Assembly: GCA_943369295.1 (NCBI GenBank) | Contig: CALRMU020000003.1 | Location: forward strand, 186,001 to 250,000 | Length of the DNA: 64,000 bases | Source: JAKRSE01 sp943369295 | Lineage (GTDB): Bacteria > Armatimonadota > Fimbriimonadia > Fimbriimonadales > Fimbriimonadaceae | Reading direction: 5' to 3' | Shown: positions 8,367 to 17,652 of the stretch, one piece after another | Layout of the letters: each line of letters starts with the position of its first letter | Position numbering within the stretch: the stretch's first letter is position 1 | The notes under the pieces: model-generated | Told to the model about the DNA's origin: nothing | Database searches by the model: none | Seen by the model: the letters and a program-made list of their open reading frames with translations, nothing else | Position numbers and translations under genes: made by a program

Positions 8367-9152
8367 TCAATCCCAGCCCATGACCTCTTTGACCATGGTT
8401 CCGGGGTTCTCAGCGCGGCAGAAAGCTGTCCCGACCAGGACGGCTCTTGCACCAGCCTGCTGAACACGCAGAACTTGGTCGTGGCGAGCGATCGAAGACT
8501 CACTCACCATCAGGCGGCCAGGCTTCTCCAGAACCTTGATCAGCCGTTCGGTTGTATCGAAATCTTCGGCGAAGGTGTGGAGGCTTCGGTTGTTGATTCC
8601 GACCAGAGTCGCTTCGGTAGGAACGTGTTCAGCCTCTTCCTCATCGTGGACCTCCACTAAGACATCCATACCTGCTTCACGTCCAAGGGCATGAAGTTCC
8701 TCGATTTCATCGTGGGTCAGCATGGCGGCAATGAGCAGAATGCAGTCGGCGCCGAGGATCCGAGATTCCCAGACTTGAGCGGGGTGAATGATGAAATCCT
8801 TTCGAAGGCAGGGAAGTCCGCTTGCTTCTCGGCAAGCCGCCAAAAAGGTGTGATCACCCTGGAAGAAGTCGCGGTCGGTAAGGACGCTCAGGCAGTCGGC
8901 GCCTGCATCCCGATACTGCTGGGCGATCTCAGCCGGAACGAAGACTTCGCGGATCACTCCTTGGCTTGGGCTGGCCTTTTTGACCTCAGCAATGAGGGCG
9001 ACTGGGTGAGAGCTTGTCGCAAGGGCCTCTCGAAAAGGTCGAACGGGCGCCTGGTCTAGAGCTTCCGCCCTCAGCTCGGCCATTCGGTCGGGCAGGGAAG
9101 CATCTTCAATTTCTGCCCTTTTGCGCAGGGCAATCTTTTCTAGAATTGTCAC
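8367..9152 (-). CDS. trpC: Indole-3-glycerol phosphate synthase
   Basis: TrpC closes the indole ring of CdRP. The 261-residue single-domain enzyme has the family motifs in order: PVALIAEVKKASPSQG (catalytic Lys), YRDAGADCLSVLTDRDFFQG, LPCLRKDFIIHPAQV, ADCILLIAAML, LVEVHDEEE, GINNRSLHTF, VSESSI and GTAFCRAENPG. It overlaps trpD by 4 bases upstream and sits one base from trpF downstream. Monofunctional TrpC and TrpF indicate an unfused pathway. No attenuator or TRAP-like leader was seen before trpD. Confidence 0.96.
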   Translation of the reverse strand: MTILEKIALRKRAEIEDASLPDRMAELRAEALDQAPVRPFREALATSSHPVALIAEVKKASPSQGVIREVFVPAEIAQQYRDAGADCLSVLTDRDFFQGDHTFLAACREASGLPCLRKDFIIHPAQVWESRILGADCILLIAAMLTHDEIEELHALGREAGMDVLVEVHDEEEAEHVPTEATLVGINNRSLHTFAEDFDTTERLIKVLEKPGRLMVSESSIARHDQVLRVQQAGARAVLVGTAFCRAENPGTMVKEVMGWD

Positions 9153-10180
9153 GCTGGCACGACCTCTCGCAGAACCTGCAAAACTCTTGCACCTTGGCCG
9201 GATTCCACTGCTTCTCTGGCTCTCAGGACAGATTCCTCAATGGAGAGATCGAGGCTCAGACTGATTGCCGTGGCCGCCGAGGGAAGGACTGCCCGGAAAG
9301 GAACAGAATCTGACTGAGTTAAAGCTGCCTCAATCAGACTGGCTGAATGCATGGGGTCTTCCCCTGGGGCAATTTCTTCCTGCGTGAGTGGGGAAGAGAT
9401 GAACTGAGAAGCTTCCCATTTCTCAACTGAATCTGCACCGGCCCACCAAACATGGGTCGCACCCGTGGGAGTGATTTCGTCCAGTCCATCTGATCCGTGG
9501 ACGACCAGGGCCCTATCGACTCCGAGGAGATGAAGAGCGTCCGCGGTCGGCTTCAGAAGCTTAGGGTCATACACGCCGATGACTTGCCGTCGTGCTCCAG
9601 CCGGGTTAAGCAGGGGGCCGAGCTGATTAAAAACGGTTCTGATCCCCAGAGCCATCCTGATCGGGGCCAGATTCTTAAGCGGTTCGTAAAAGAAGGGAGC
9701 AAAGAGAAAGGCAAAGCCAGCTTCTTTCATGCAGGTCTGCAGTCTTTCCTCATCAGGGGTGATCCCGATGCCTAGGGCGCTTAAGACATCGGCCGAGCCA
9801 GACCGACTGGTGACGGCCTTGTTGCCATGCTTGGCGACTTTTGCCCCAGCCGCGGCCGCGAGAAGTGCAGCTCCAGTTGAGATGTTGAAACTCGCCGATC
9901 CTCCCCCAGTACCGCAGGTGTCGACCAGTTGGTCAGACCCAAAATTGATGCTTCTCCCCAGCCTTCTAAGTGCCCCGGCAAACCCAGCAAGGTGGGCTCC
10001 TTTTGCTCCTTTAACCTGCAGTGAGGCCAGAAAGCCAGCGATAGAAATATGGTTTGATGGGTCTTCGGCAGAGGCGATGATGGTGTTCATTGCCTCGCGA
10101 GCCCACACGATCTGCTGATCATCTGGGACGAGGTTCCATTCGTCGGAGAGGAGATCGAGCATCTCCTGTCTCAAGGGCAT
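9149..10180 (-). CDS. trpD: Anthranilate phosphoribosyltransferase
   Basis: TrpD transfers phosphoribose from PRPP to anthranilate. The 343-residue protein carries the glycine-rich VDTCGTGG (about residues 86-93), FNISTGAALLAAAAG, KHGNKAVTSRSGSADVL and GPLLNP, all matching the PRPP- and anthranilate-binding loops. It leads the trpDCF operon; trpE, trpG, trpA and trpB are not in this window. Its start is only 47 bases from the divergent nuoA start, leaving little room for separate promoters. Confidence 0.96.
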   Translation of the reverse strand: MPLRQEMLDLLSDEWNLVPDDQQIVWAREAMNTIIASAEDPSNHISIAGFLASLQVKGAKGAHLAGFAGALRRLGRSINFGSDQLVDTCGTGGGSASFNISTGAALLAAAAGAKVAKHGNKAVTSRSGSADVLSALGIGITPDEERLQTCMKEAGFAFLFAPFFYEPLKNLAPIRMALGIRTVFNQLGPLLNPAGARRQVIGVYDPKLLKPTADALHLLGVDRALVVHGSDGLDEITPTGATHVWWAGADSVEKWEASQFISSPLTQEEIAPGEDPMHSASLIEAALTQSDSVPFRAVLPSAATAISLSLDLSIEESVLRAREAVESGQGARVLQVLREVVPA

Positions 10181-10227
10181 GGTCCCAGTGTACTGCTCTG
10201 GGTTCTATCAGGGGTATTCTCGTCCTG
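10181..10227. promoter_or_regulatory. Very short divergent gap between trpD and nuoA
   Basis: Only 47 bases separate the trpD and nuoA start codons. No clear -35/-10 pair is readable by eye. Promoters for one or both genes must lie here or inside the opposite coding region, so transcription of the two operons is likely mutually constrained. This is inference from spacing alone. Confidence 0.3.
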
Positions 10228-10692
10228 ATGCTGGCTGAGTTCCTTCCGATTCTGATTCTCATTGCCCTGGCCGCGATTGTTTGCACGGTCATGGTGGTTG
10301 GAAGCTGGGTGCTTGGACCGAAAAAGAAGGCATCGTTTAAGGAAGATCCTTACGAGTGTGGTGTCGAGCCTTTTGGTTCTGCCCGCGAAAGATTCCCCAT
10401 CAAGTTCTATCTCACGGCGATTCTCTTTGTTCTGTTTGACATTGAAGTTGTCTTTCTATGGAGCTGGCTGACAGTTTTCAAAGACGCCAGTCTCGACTTT
10501 CAGATTTTCAGTGGAGCAGCCGTTGCCATTTACATGGTGATGTGGATCATTGGTGACTGGTACGCCATCAGCGTTGGAGCAATTGATTGGGACGAAGGCA
10601 CGAGCCTTGCCCCAGAGAAGCTTGAAGCCAGCAAGACGACCGTTGATTCTGCCGCTGCTGCCCTGACCACCCTCAAGGGAGCTGCGAAGTAA
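10228..10692 (+). CDS. nuoA: NADH-quinone oxidoreductase subunit A
   Basis: NuoA is a small membrane subunit of complex I near the quinone site. The ATG at 10228 gives 154 residues: three membrane helices (about 5-27, 68-90, 95-117) with the family motifs KEDPYECGVEPFGSARERF and FYLTAILFVLFDIEVVFLWSW. About 35 extra Ala/Thr-rich residues follow the last helix, longer than the usual 120-residue family. A longer frame upstream overlaps trpD and is not credible. The stop overlaps the nuoC start (TAATG). Confidence 0.95.
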   Translation: MLAEFLPILILIALAAIVCTVMVVGSWVLGPKKKASFKEDPYECGVEPFGSARERFPIKFYLTAILFVLFDIEVVFLWSWLTVFKDASLDFQIFSGAAVAIYMVMWIIGDWYAISVGAIDWDEGTSLAPEKLEASKTTVDSAAAALTTLKGAAK

Positions 10693-11294
10693 TGGCCTAC
10701 CCCATGGTTGATGGTGAAAGGCTTGAAGCCGTTAAGGTTCGGCAGATGCTTGGCGATGCCCTGCTGAAGGTAAAGGAAGACAGGGGCGAAACCTACCTTT
10801 GCGTGAAGACCGAGAAGCTGACCGAAGTTCTGGCCCTGCTCAAGAGTGATCCGGATCTGGATTACGCTTACTTTGCAGAGTGTGTTGGTGTCGACTACCT
10901 GACTTGGAAGCACGAGAGAGACATGACCGGCCGATTTGAGGTGATTTACAACCTCATGAGCCTCAAGCATTCCTCACGCATTTTCGTTAAGGTCTCTGTC
11001 AATGACGGAGAAATGGTTCCGACCGCCAAGAATCTCTATCTGGGAGCCGAATATCCTGAGTGGGAGATTTGGGATCTGCTGGGCGTTGTCTTTGAAGGCA
11101 ACGAAAGGAAGGAGAGATTCCTTCTGCCCGAAGACTGGATTGGATTCCCACTTCGCAAGGATGTCGGCCTGGGTGGGGAAGATGTTGTCTTCCACGGTGG
11201 GACCGAAGGTCCTGCCATCGAGGACATCATGATGCCTCACGCCGGTGAGAGCTTTGAGGGCCGAACCGGCTCTGGCGACGTCAGCGGACGTTGA
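10692..11294 (+). CDS. nuoC: NADH-quinone oxidoreductase subunit C (30 kDa)
   Basis: NuoC is a hydrophilic subunit of the complex I peripheral arm. The 200-residue protein contains the signature YPEWEIWDLLGVVFEGNE then RFLLPEDWIGFPLRKD, matching the 30-kDa subunit motif, although the usual WxERExxDxxGxxFxGHP is partly changed (EIWD for ERE-D, GNER for GHP). It follows nuoA with a one-base overlap; the standard order A-B-C would place nuoB between them. An intrinsic terminator follows, which separates it from nuoD 5 kb away. Confidence 0.93.
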   Translation: MAYPMVDGERLEAVKVRQMLGDALLKVKEDRGETYLCVKTEKLTEVLALLKSDPDLDYAYFAECVGVDYLTWKHERDMTGRFEVIYNLMSLKHSSRIFVKVSVNDGEMVPTAKNLYLGAEYPEWEIWDLLGVVFEGNERKERFLLPEDWIGFPLRKDVGLGGEDVVFHGGTEGPAIEDIMMPHAGESFEGRTGSGDVSGR

Positions 11295-11304
11295 TCCACA
11301 TTGT

Positions 11305-11336
11305 AAAGTGACCTAAGGTTTTAGGTCACTTTTTTC
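11305..11336 (+). terminator. Intrinsic terminator after nuoC
   Basis: A 12-bp perfect inverted repeat (AAAGTGACCTAA and its complement) around a GGTT loop, running straight into a T tract. It ends the nuoAC transcript before the first prepilin cassette. Confidence 0.9.
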
Positions 11337-11608
11337 TTACAAACTTCTACTGACCGTCCGTTCAGTCAGGTGGACTATATTTTTGTCTACATTTCTGGCG
11401 CGGTTTTGATGTGATGATCTAGCCGGCCGCGCCTGGACCCTGAAGCAATTTATGTAAGCTTTATTCAAAGGCACTGAACTTCTAGATTCAAATGCACGTC
11501 ATTGCAGTGAACACTTACTAAACTTGATCATTTTCAGTAGAACGATCAACTGGTGTATTTGTGTCGGGCATCAGTCATGCTGTTCAGCATGGTTGAGGGC
11601 ATTTTGAT
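11337..11608. other. Non-coding region upstream of first prepilin cassette
   Basis: About 270 AT-richer bases with no convincing gene. It contains a small inverted repeat TTGATC...GATCAA (about 11524-11549) that could be an operator and must hold the promoter of the prepilin gene at 11609. I cannot place a promoter with confidence. Confidence 0.35.
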
Positions 11609-12499
11609 ATGAAAAAGGCATTTACCTTGATCGAACTTTTGGTGGTGATCGCCATCATCGCAATTCTCGCCGCTATCCTCTTCCCAGTTTTTGCCCAGGC
11701 AAAAGAAGCCGCAAAAAAGACTGCCAGCCTCAGCAATGTAAAGCAGATGGGAACGGCGACAGCCATCTACACCTCAGATTACGATGATGTAATGCCGCGA
11801 GCCTTTGGCTACTATCCCGGAATCGGCCACATGTGGCAGTACATTCATGATGTTCCTGCCAATTGGAGGGCAACCGGAGCTCAGTACATTGATTTCGCTA
11901 ATGGCTCGCCCATGAACTCAACTGAGCCTTACAGAAAGAACTATCAGATGCTGGAGACGCCAGGCGCTGCCAAGAGAAAGTTTGCAGGCATCGATTACTC
12001 GGCTCCCCTTCGACCCTACGCGAGCATTGGCTACAGTTACAACGGACTTCTGCACAGCTACAGCGCCACCGCTATTGCCAGTGTTTCAACCACTCCGTTG
12101 TTTACACAGCTTGGCGGAAAGACCAACCTTGAAGGATTTGATTCCGCGGTCCCAACTCTGAACTGCAACGATGCCAACAGCCCATGCCAGTTCGTGCCGC
12201 CCTCAGCTTCTTGCGGTTCAGGCAATGGTCAGTGGACCGTTCTCTTCACAAACGTCGATTCTGCCTGGGTTTATGGCCGATCTCAAACCTGGACCATGGC
12301 GGATTCTAGTGCCAGGGTTAAGAGAGTCGGAATGCAGGTGCAGGGAAGAACTGATTTCAGAAATGACCCCTACACCCAATACCAGGCGAACGGAGTTCCT
12401 GGTGGCGGCTGGTACGACCAGTTTTACTGTCATCACTTGACCTTCTCTCCTGCTTTTGACGGCACGATCGAAGGCACTCCTTACGAAGAGGTTTGGTAA
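11609..12499 (+). CDS. Type IV prepilin-like protein, cassette copy 1
   Basis: A 296-residue protein with a minimal leader MKKA-FTLIELLVVIAI (cleavage Ala-Phe, Glu+5), then AAILFPVFAQAKEAAKKTAS and IYTSDYDDVMPRAF. The body is about 250 residues, with paired Cys residues (CNDANSPC, ASCGSG) and FYCHHLTFSP near the end where H-x9-DG usually sits. It is a close paralogue of the product at 12947, with nearly the same length and layout. A 66-residue lipoprotein gene follows 4 bases after the stop. Assembly machinery is not in the window, so whether it forms a pilus or stays in the envelope is open. Confidence 0.85.
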   Translation: MKKAFTLIELLVVIAIIAILAAILFPVFAQAKEAAKKTASLSNVKQMGTATAIYTSDYDDVMPRAFGYYPGIGHMWQYIHDVPANWRATGAQYIDFANGSPMNSTEPYRKNYQMLETPGAAKRKFAGIDYSAPLRPYASIGYSYNGLLHSYSATAIASVSTTPLFTQLGGKTNLEGFDSAVPTLNCNDANSPCQFVPPSASCGSGNGQWTVLFTNVDSAWVYGRSQTWTMADSSARVKRVGMQVQGRTDFRNDPYTQYQANGVPGGGWYDQFYCHHLTFSPAFDGTIEGTPYEEVW

Positions 12500-12503
12500 T
12501 CAA

Positions 12504-12704
12504 ATGAGATCTCTGCTCGCTGCCATCTTGGCTGGAGCTTTGGCTCTCGTCATGATCGGATGCTCAGGATCTGATCCTAACCCGAAAGTAGGCGATGCTG
12601 AAATCACAAAGGACATGCCGAAGACTCAGACCCCACCTGCCTCTGCTGCTGCAAGAGAGCAGTCTCAGCCTGCGGCTCCGACGGCTCTGCCCTTGGACAA
12701 GTAG
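12504..12704 (+). CDS. Small lipoprotein of the prepilin cassette, copy 1
   Basis: A 66-residue protein starting MRSLLAAILAGALALVMIGC, a lipobox (MIGC) with Cys20 as the lipidated residue. The mature part is short, Pro/Ala/Ser-rich and probably unstructured, ending ALPLDK. It starts 4 bases after the prepilin stop and is followed by a terminator. The same arrangement occurs at 13841, with about three quarters of residues shared. No known family; a partner or anchor for the pilin is a guess from linkage. Confidence 0.8.
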   Translation: MRSLLAAILAGALALVMIGCSGSDPNPKVGDAEITKDMPKTQTPPASAAAREQSQPAAPTALPLDK

Positions 12705-12706
12705 CC

Positions 12707-12754
12707 TTCTTCGGCTGGAGCCGCATGCTTATTGCGGCTCTAGCTGAAGAAATT
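12707..12754 (+). terminator. Terminator-like hairpin closing cassette 1
   Basis: A 19-bp stem with two mismatches (TTCTTCGGCTGGAGCCGCA against 12733-12751) around a 7-base loop, beginning inside the lipoprotein stop region. The T tract after it is poor, so termination may be partial. A second small repeat AAAGTAA-GTAG-TTACTTT follows at about 12760-12777. Confidence 0.65.
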
Positions 12755-12946
12755 CTGTAAAAAGTAAGTAGTTACTTTCCAAACGTCCTAGTTGGGCGAT
12801 TCGATGATCTCGCTGATATAAAATTTTTCTTGTCCGGACCTCGCAAGCCCGTAATGATTTGTCATTGTGGATGTAATTGTTCTCGTGCGCGGGGAGCTCG
12901 ACGAAAGGCAGATTTGATCTGCACTCCGTCTGGAGATTCTTTTGCA

Positions 12947-13837
<891 letters not shown>

Positions 13838-13840
13838 GAA

Positions 13841-14041
13841 ATGAAGAAGATTCTTTGTTTGATCTTGATCTCTGCCTTGGCTTTGGTCATGGTGGGATGC
13901 TCGGGTTCCGATCCTGCTCCTACCGTGGGTGATGCTGAAGTGACCAAGGATATGCCTGAGACTCAGGCTCCTCCTGCTTCGGCGGCGGCTCGAGAGAAGG
14001 CAGAACCTGCCGCGCCAACGGCTCTTCCTTTGGATAAGTAG
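13841..14041 (+). CDS. Small lipoprotein of the prepilin cassette, copy 2
   Basis: A 66-residue paralogue of the product at 12504: signal MKKILCLILISALALVMVGC with lipobox MVGC, then SGSDPAPTVGDAEVTKDMPE and an Ala/Pro-rich tail ending ALPLDK. Conservation of the mature part between copies, despite its low complexity, argues that it is a real, selected protein. It ends its transcription unit just before a GC-rich hairpin. Confidence 0.8.
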   Translation: MKKILCLILISALALVMVGCSGSDPAPTVGDAEVTKDMPETQAPPASAAAREKAEPAAPTALPLDK

Positions 14042-14057
14042 TCTTTGGCTGAAAGCG

Positions 14058-14096
14058 CTGGCCTGATTGCCCTTCGTGGGTGATCAGGCCAGTTTT
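14058..14096 (+). terminator. Intrinsic terminator closing cassette 2
   Basis: The arms CTGGCCTGAT and ATCAGGCCAG enclose an inner CCC-TTCGT-GGG stem and are followed by TTTTC. The 275 bases from here to the next prepilin hold no gene I can see, only AT-rich sequence that should contain the cassette 3 promoter. Confidence 0.85.
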
Positions 14097-14371
14097 CTTG
14101 CAGTTAATGACTCCGATTTGTCAGTAGTGAAACAAACTTGAAATAAACTCAATGTATGTGTGATTTTTCACTTTTTTTGGCACATCTACTGAACTTTCGT
14201 GAAACTGTCACTTTTAGGCTTGATTCGCGGGCAGTACTTGTTCTACACTCCAACCGTTCGGTCTTTTGACTAGAGCAAGAGTCCTGAAAAATCTCAGGAA
14301 CATTGCTGGAGTTGAAAGCGTCGGATGGTTTGGGCAGGTTTTCCTGTCTTCCATCTGGAGATTCATTTGCT

Positions 14372-15283
14372 ATGAAAAAGGCATTCACTCTGATTGAACT
14401 GCTTGTGGTCATCGCGATCATTGCCATCTTGGCTGCGATCCTCTTCCCCGTTTTTGCTCAGGCCAAGGAAGCCGCCAAGCAGACCCAGACTCTTTCTAAT
14501 GCAAAGAACATGGGCACTGCTGTCAACATCTACCTTGCTGATTACGACGACACCTTCCCCATGTCCACCAGCTTCAACAACGCTGCTGGTCTTTGGCGAT
14601 GGAACACCATCATTCAGTTCCCAGTGGGCTGGAGGGGTGGCGCCTTCTCAACCGAGCCTCGACGCTCTGAAGACTCTTCCATGTGGGGCAACGCAGTGTT
14701 CCCCTACGTTAAGAGCACGGGAATCTACGCCATTGCTGGTGCATCGAGCCTTACCATCGCTGCTCCCACGGTTGCCAACAGCATCCTTCCTGCTGACAAC
14801 GGTTTTGCTTACAACGGTCTTCTGCACTCCTACAGTGCAACCGCCGTTGCTGCTCCTTCGTCGCTGCCTTTGATGCACACCGGAGCTGGCAAGCAGAACT
14901 ACAAGGGATTCCTGCTTTCCAACCCCAACCTGCTCTGCGACCAGGCTAGCCCCTCATGCAGCTACAATCCTGGCCGACACCCCCAGACTGGCGCTACCGG
15001 ACAGGGAGGAACCATGTTCTTCGCCTGGGGCTGCAACCTCAACTCTGGCAACGTGAAGTACCAGGTTCACAGCAACAACTCCATCTACGTACGAGCCGAC
15101 AGCTCTGCCAAGTCCCAGAGGATCGCCATGGCAAGCCGCGCAACCATCGCAGCCACCCCTGGCCCAGCCACCGACTTCAGGACTGATCCCAACACGGATT
15201 ACCTCCCAGGCGGTACCTGTGCTCAGAGCTACTGGTGGGATGGATCTCACCCCTGGTTGTTCAGACCTGACTTCCAGCCCTGA
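14372..15283 (+). CDS. Type IV prepilin-like protein, cassette copy 3 (diverged)
   Basis: A 303-residue protein with the same leader and helix (MKKAFTLIELLVV...LFPVFAQAKEAAKQTQ) but a body different from copies 1 and 2, sharing mainly NGLLHSYSATA and a pair of Cys-containing loops. The upstream sequence CTGGAGATTC(A/T)TTTGC(T/A) before the ATG is nearly the same as in copy 2, so the translation start region was duplicated with it. Codon choice is strongly biased to C- and G-ending codons, as in the aldolase and EF-G-like genes here, which suggests it is the most abundant of the three. Confidence 0.87.
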   Translation: MKKAFTLIELLVVIAIIAILAAILFPVFAQAKEAAKQTQTLSNAKNMGTAVNIYLADYDDTFPMSTSFNNAAGLWRWNTIIQFPVGWRGGAFSTEPRRSEDSSMWGNAVFPYVKSTGIYAIAGASSLTIAAPTVANSILPADNGFAYNGLLHSYSATAVAAPSSLPLMHTGAGKQNYKGFLLSNPNLLCDQASPSCSYNPGRHPQTGATGQGGTMFFAWGCNLNSGNVKYQVHSNNSIYVRADSSAKSQRIAMASRATIAATPGPATDFRTDPNTDYLPGGTCAQSYWWDGSHPWLFRPDFQP

Positions 15284-15303
15284 TAACTCAGGGATCGTCA
15301 CTT

Positions 15304-15333
15304 GACAAGGCGGCCCGAAAGGGCCGTCTTGTC
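15304..15333 (+). terminator. Strong GAAA-loop hairpin between prepilin 3 and its lipoprotein gene
   Basis: A 13-bp stem (GACAAGGCGGCCC, GAAA tetraloop, complement with one G-U pair) lies 20 bases after the prepilin stop and 31 bases before the lipoprotein start. There is no T tract, so it may be an mRNA stabiliser or partial terminator that lowers lipoprotein expression relative to the pilin. Copies 1 and 2 have no such hairpin at this position. Confidence 0.7.
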
Positions 15334-15364
15334 CCCTTATAAGGCCCAGTGGAAACTTAACGGC

Positions 15365-15520
15365 ATGAAACAGATTGCAATTCTTTTGGCGCTTGTTGTG
15401 GGAATCGGTGTCGTGGCAGGCTGTGCCGGCCCGGCAGCTGATGAACCGCCACCCGTTACCAACCCTGATCAAAAGGCTGATGCCGCCGGCACTCCGCCCG
15501 CTCAGCTTGGCGTCGACTGA
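15365..15520 (+). CDS. Small lipoprotein of the prepilin cassette, copy 3
   Basis: A 51-residue lipoprotein: MKQIAILLALVVGIGVVAGC with lipobox VAGC, then a short Pro/Ala/Asp-rich tail. It is shorter than and only loosely similar to the 66-residue lipoproteins of the first two cassettes but has the same position and composition. The ATG at 15365 is preferred because the longer frame from 15302 runs through the hairpin. Confidence 0.7.
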   Translation: MKQIAILLALVVGIGVVAGCAGPAADEPPPVTNPDQKADAAGTPPAQLGVD

Positions 15521-15539
15521 TTCTGAACAGTGAATCTAC

Positions 15540-15575
15540 TAAGGGAGTCCATAACCATGGACTCCCTTATTTCGT
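15540..15575 (+). terminator. Intrinsic terminator closing cassette 3
   Basis: A perfect 13-bp stem (TAAGGGAGTCCAT and complement) with an AACC loop, followed by TTTCGTTTT. Confidence 0.9.
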
Positions 15576-15621
15576 TTTGATCCCCACCTCCACCCTGTAA
15601 ATGAGCTAAAGTTAAAAAGTT

Positions 15622-16305
15622 ATGCGCATTGTTTCCGCACTGCTGTGCCTTGGCGCTGTCCTCCTGGCCATCGGCTGTGGCCCCCCTGGTGAGGTTTTGA
15701 TGGAGAACAAAGAGGCGACCAAAAGGGCGCCCGGCTCCTTCGTGAGAATTGTCAACCTGCTTGATAAGCAGGTGAGGCTTAAGAGGGGGAATACGAACAT
15801 CGGCTTCTGGGTCGAGTCAGAAGGATATTCCAAACCGATGATCACCAAGTCCGGCAAGGTGTCTGTTGATCTCTTGATCGAGCAGGCTGATGGCTCTGAA
15901 AAGTCCAGTCCCATCGAATTTGACTTCAAGCCTGAACTCGTCCATACGCTCGTCGTGTTTTCAGACGGTTCCCACGTGTTCACTGCCGGAGATCCCACCA
16001 AGTCGATCATGGGTAAAGAACTGAGCATTAGAGTTGTTGCGCCAGGCAACGCCGAAGCTGAACTGAGCAAACCGGTTAAGGTGAAGGTGGGCTCAGACGA
16101 ACTGGATGTGACAAAGGGGCAGGATTCTTTGAGCCAAACTGGAGAGTACGAAGCCGTTGGACTTTCCGGCGAACCAAAGGGAAGTACGGATTCCAAGTGG
16201 GCATCCACACTTCTCATCATCGACCATAAAGGCCTGTCAGCCTATGCTATGCGAAACGGCGAAGAAACTGAGCCAGTGTCAAACTCCAACGCTCAGGGCG
16301 GCTAG
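15622..16305 (+). CDS. Lipoprotein of unknown function (possible DUF4397/AlgF-like fold)
   Basis: A 227-residue exported protein. The N-terminus MRIVSALLCLGAVLLAIGC has a lipobox ending in Cys19. The segment SFVRIVNLLDKQVRLKRGN and the following beta-rich part resemble DUF4397- and AlgF-like domains that begin with VRxVN, but this is a weak match by eye. The tail is polar. It lies between the third prepilin cassette and nuoD as its own unit, with no close partner. Confidence 0.7.
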   Translation: MRIVSALLCLGAVLLAIGCGPPGEVLMENKEATKRAPGSFVRIVNLLDKQVRLKRGNTNIGFWVESEGYSKPMITKSGKVSVDLLIEQADGSEKSSPIEFDFKPELVHTLVVFSDGSHVFTAGDPTKSIMGKELSIRVVAPGNAEAELSKPVKVKVGSDELDVTKGQDSLSQTGEYEAVGLSGEPKGSTDSKWASTLLIIDHKGLSAYAMRNGEETEPVSNSNAQGG

Positions 16306-16322
16306 CAGCCCTAAATCCTAAG

Positions 16323-16367
16323 GGCCAGAAAGGCAGCAAGTCTAACCACTAAGCTGTCTTTCCGGCC
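16323..16367 (+). other. Imperfect hairpin upstream of nuoD
   Basis: The arms GGCCAGAAAGGCAGC and GCTGTCTTTCCGGCC pair over 15 positions with one mismatch and one wobble, around a 15-base loop. No T tract follows. Together with the next hairpin it may form a structured nuoD leader. Confidence 0.5.
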
Positions 16368-16373
16368 ATAATT

Positions 16374-16401
16374 AAGCAAGCTCAAAACGAGCTTGCTTTT
16401 T
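16374..16401 (+). terminator. Terminator-like hairpin abutting the nuoD start
   Basis: A 10-bp stem AAGCAAGCTC / GAGCTTGCTT with an AAAAC loop and a run of five T ending two bases before the nuoD ATG. As a terminator it would end the lipoprotein transcript, leaving nuoD to start leaderless or to be controlled by read-through. No Shine-Dalgarno is visible outside the stem. Confidence 0.75.
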
Positions 16402-16403
16402 CC

Positions 16404-17624
16404 ATGAGCCAGGCATCCGCGTTCCAGCCCACCGCCTCCACTGAGTTTCAGAGGATCGGCGAAAACACGATGGTGGTCAACATTGGGCCTCAGCACCCTT
16501 CCACTCATGGCGTTCTTCGCTTGATTGTTGAGCTTGAGGGCGAAACCATCATCCAGTGCAAGTGCGTCATTGGCTACCTGCACACAGGGATGGAGAAGGA
16601 AGCCGAGTTTCAGACCTACCACAAGTGCGTCGTGATGACCGACCGCATGGATTATCTGAACGCCAACGGCAACAACCTGGCCCATGCACTTGCTGTCGAA
16701 AAGCTTCTGGGCTGCGAGATCCCGAAAAGGGGCCAATACCTTCGCGTCATTCTGGCCGAGCTGAGCCGAATCGCCAGCCACTGCGTATGGCTGGGCACCC
16801 ACGCTCTTGATTTGGGCGCCATGTCGCCCTTCTTCTACATCATGCAGCAGCGAGAAATGATTCTCGATCTCTTCGAGATGTTCGCTGGAGTTCGCATGAT
16901 GCCTTCTTGGATCGTTCCTGGTGGTCTGAGAGGAGATATGCCGGACGGTTTTGAGCCCAGGCTCCGCAAGTTCCTCAGAGAGTTCCTTGATGAGCTGAAG
17001 GTTCTTGAAGACCTCTTGGTGGAGAACCCCATCTGGAAGGAAAGGACGATGAACGTCGGAGTCCTTACTGGTCAGCAGTGTCTTGAAATGGGATGCAGCG
17101 GCCCCATCGCCAGAGCAAGCGGAGTTGCTTGGGACTTGAGAAAGAGCAATCCCTACTGCAGCTACGAAGATTTCGATTTCATGGTGCCAGTCGGTTCAGT
17201 GGGAGACGTTTACGATCGCTTCCTGGTCCGAATTGCAGAAATGAAGGAAAGCCACAAGATTATTCAGCAGGCTATTGATGGACTTCCTTCCGGCCCCTGG
17301 AACACCCTCGACCGCAAAATCGCTCCTCCGCCCCGTGAAGAGCTGGATAGTTCCATGGAGTCGGTCATCCACCACTTCAAACTCTGGACAGAAGGCTTCA
17401 GGCCTCCGGTCGGAGAAGCCTATGCTGGCATCGAAGGCAGCAAGGGTGAGCTCGGCTTCTACATTGTCAGCGATGGAACCAACAAACCCTATCGCTGGCA
17501 CGAAAGGCCATCCAGCTTTATGAACCTGAAGTCGCTTGAGGTTCTCTCCGAAGGCAGAATGATCTCAGACGTCATCGCGATCATCGGTTCGATTGACATC
17601 GTGCTTGGCGAGATTGACCGCTAG
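16404..17624 (+). CDS. nuoD: NADH-quinone oxidoreductase subunit D (49 kDa)
   Basis: NuoD forms the quinone pocket of complex I with NuoB. The 406-residue protein has VNIGPQHPSTHGVLRLIVELEGE near residue 30, GYLHTGMEK, YLNANGNNLAHALAVEKLLG, PKRGQYLRVILAELSRIASH and a C-terminal SSFMNLKSLE...DVIAIIGSIDIVLGEIDR, all conserved in the family. The ATG at 16404 gives a normal N-terminal extension; Met23 (MVVNIG) is an alternative that would place the hairpin in a leader. It lies 5.1 kb from nuoC, with the prepilin cassettes between. Confidence 0.95.
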   Translation: MSQASAFQPTASTEFQRIGENTMVVNIGPQHPSTHGVLRLIVELEGETIIQCKCVIGYLHTGMEKEAEFQTYHKCVVMTDRMDYLNANGNNLAHALAVEKLLGCEIPKRGQYLRVILAELSRIASHCVWLGTHALDLGAMSPFFYIMQQREMILDLFEMFAGVRMMPSWIVPGGLRGDMPDGFEPRLRKFLREFLDELKVLEDLLVENPIWKERTMNVGVLTGQQCLEMGCSGPIARASGVAWDLRKSNPYCSYEDFDFMVPVGSVGDVYDRFLVRIAEMKESHKIIQQAIDGLPSGPWNTLDRKIAPPPREELDSSMESVIHHFKLWTEGFRPPVGEAYAGIEGSKGELGFYIVSDGTNKPYRWHERPSSFMNLKSLEVLSEGRMISDVIAIIGSIDIVLGEIDR

Positions 17625-17652
17625 AGGGTTTAGAAAGCTCTAAAGGTAGTGG

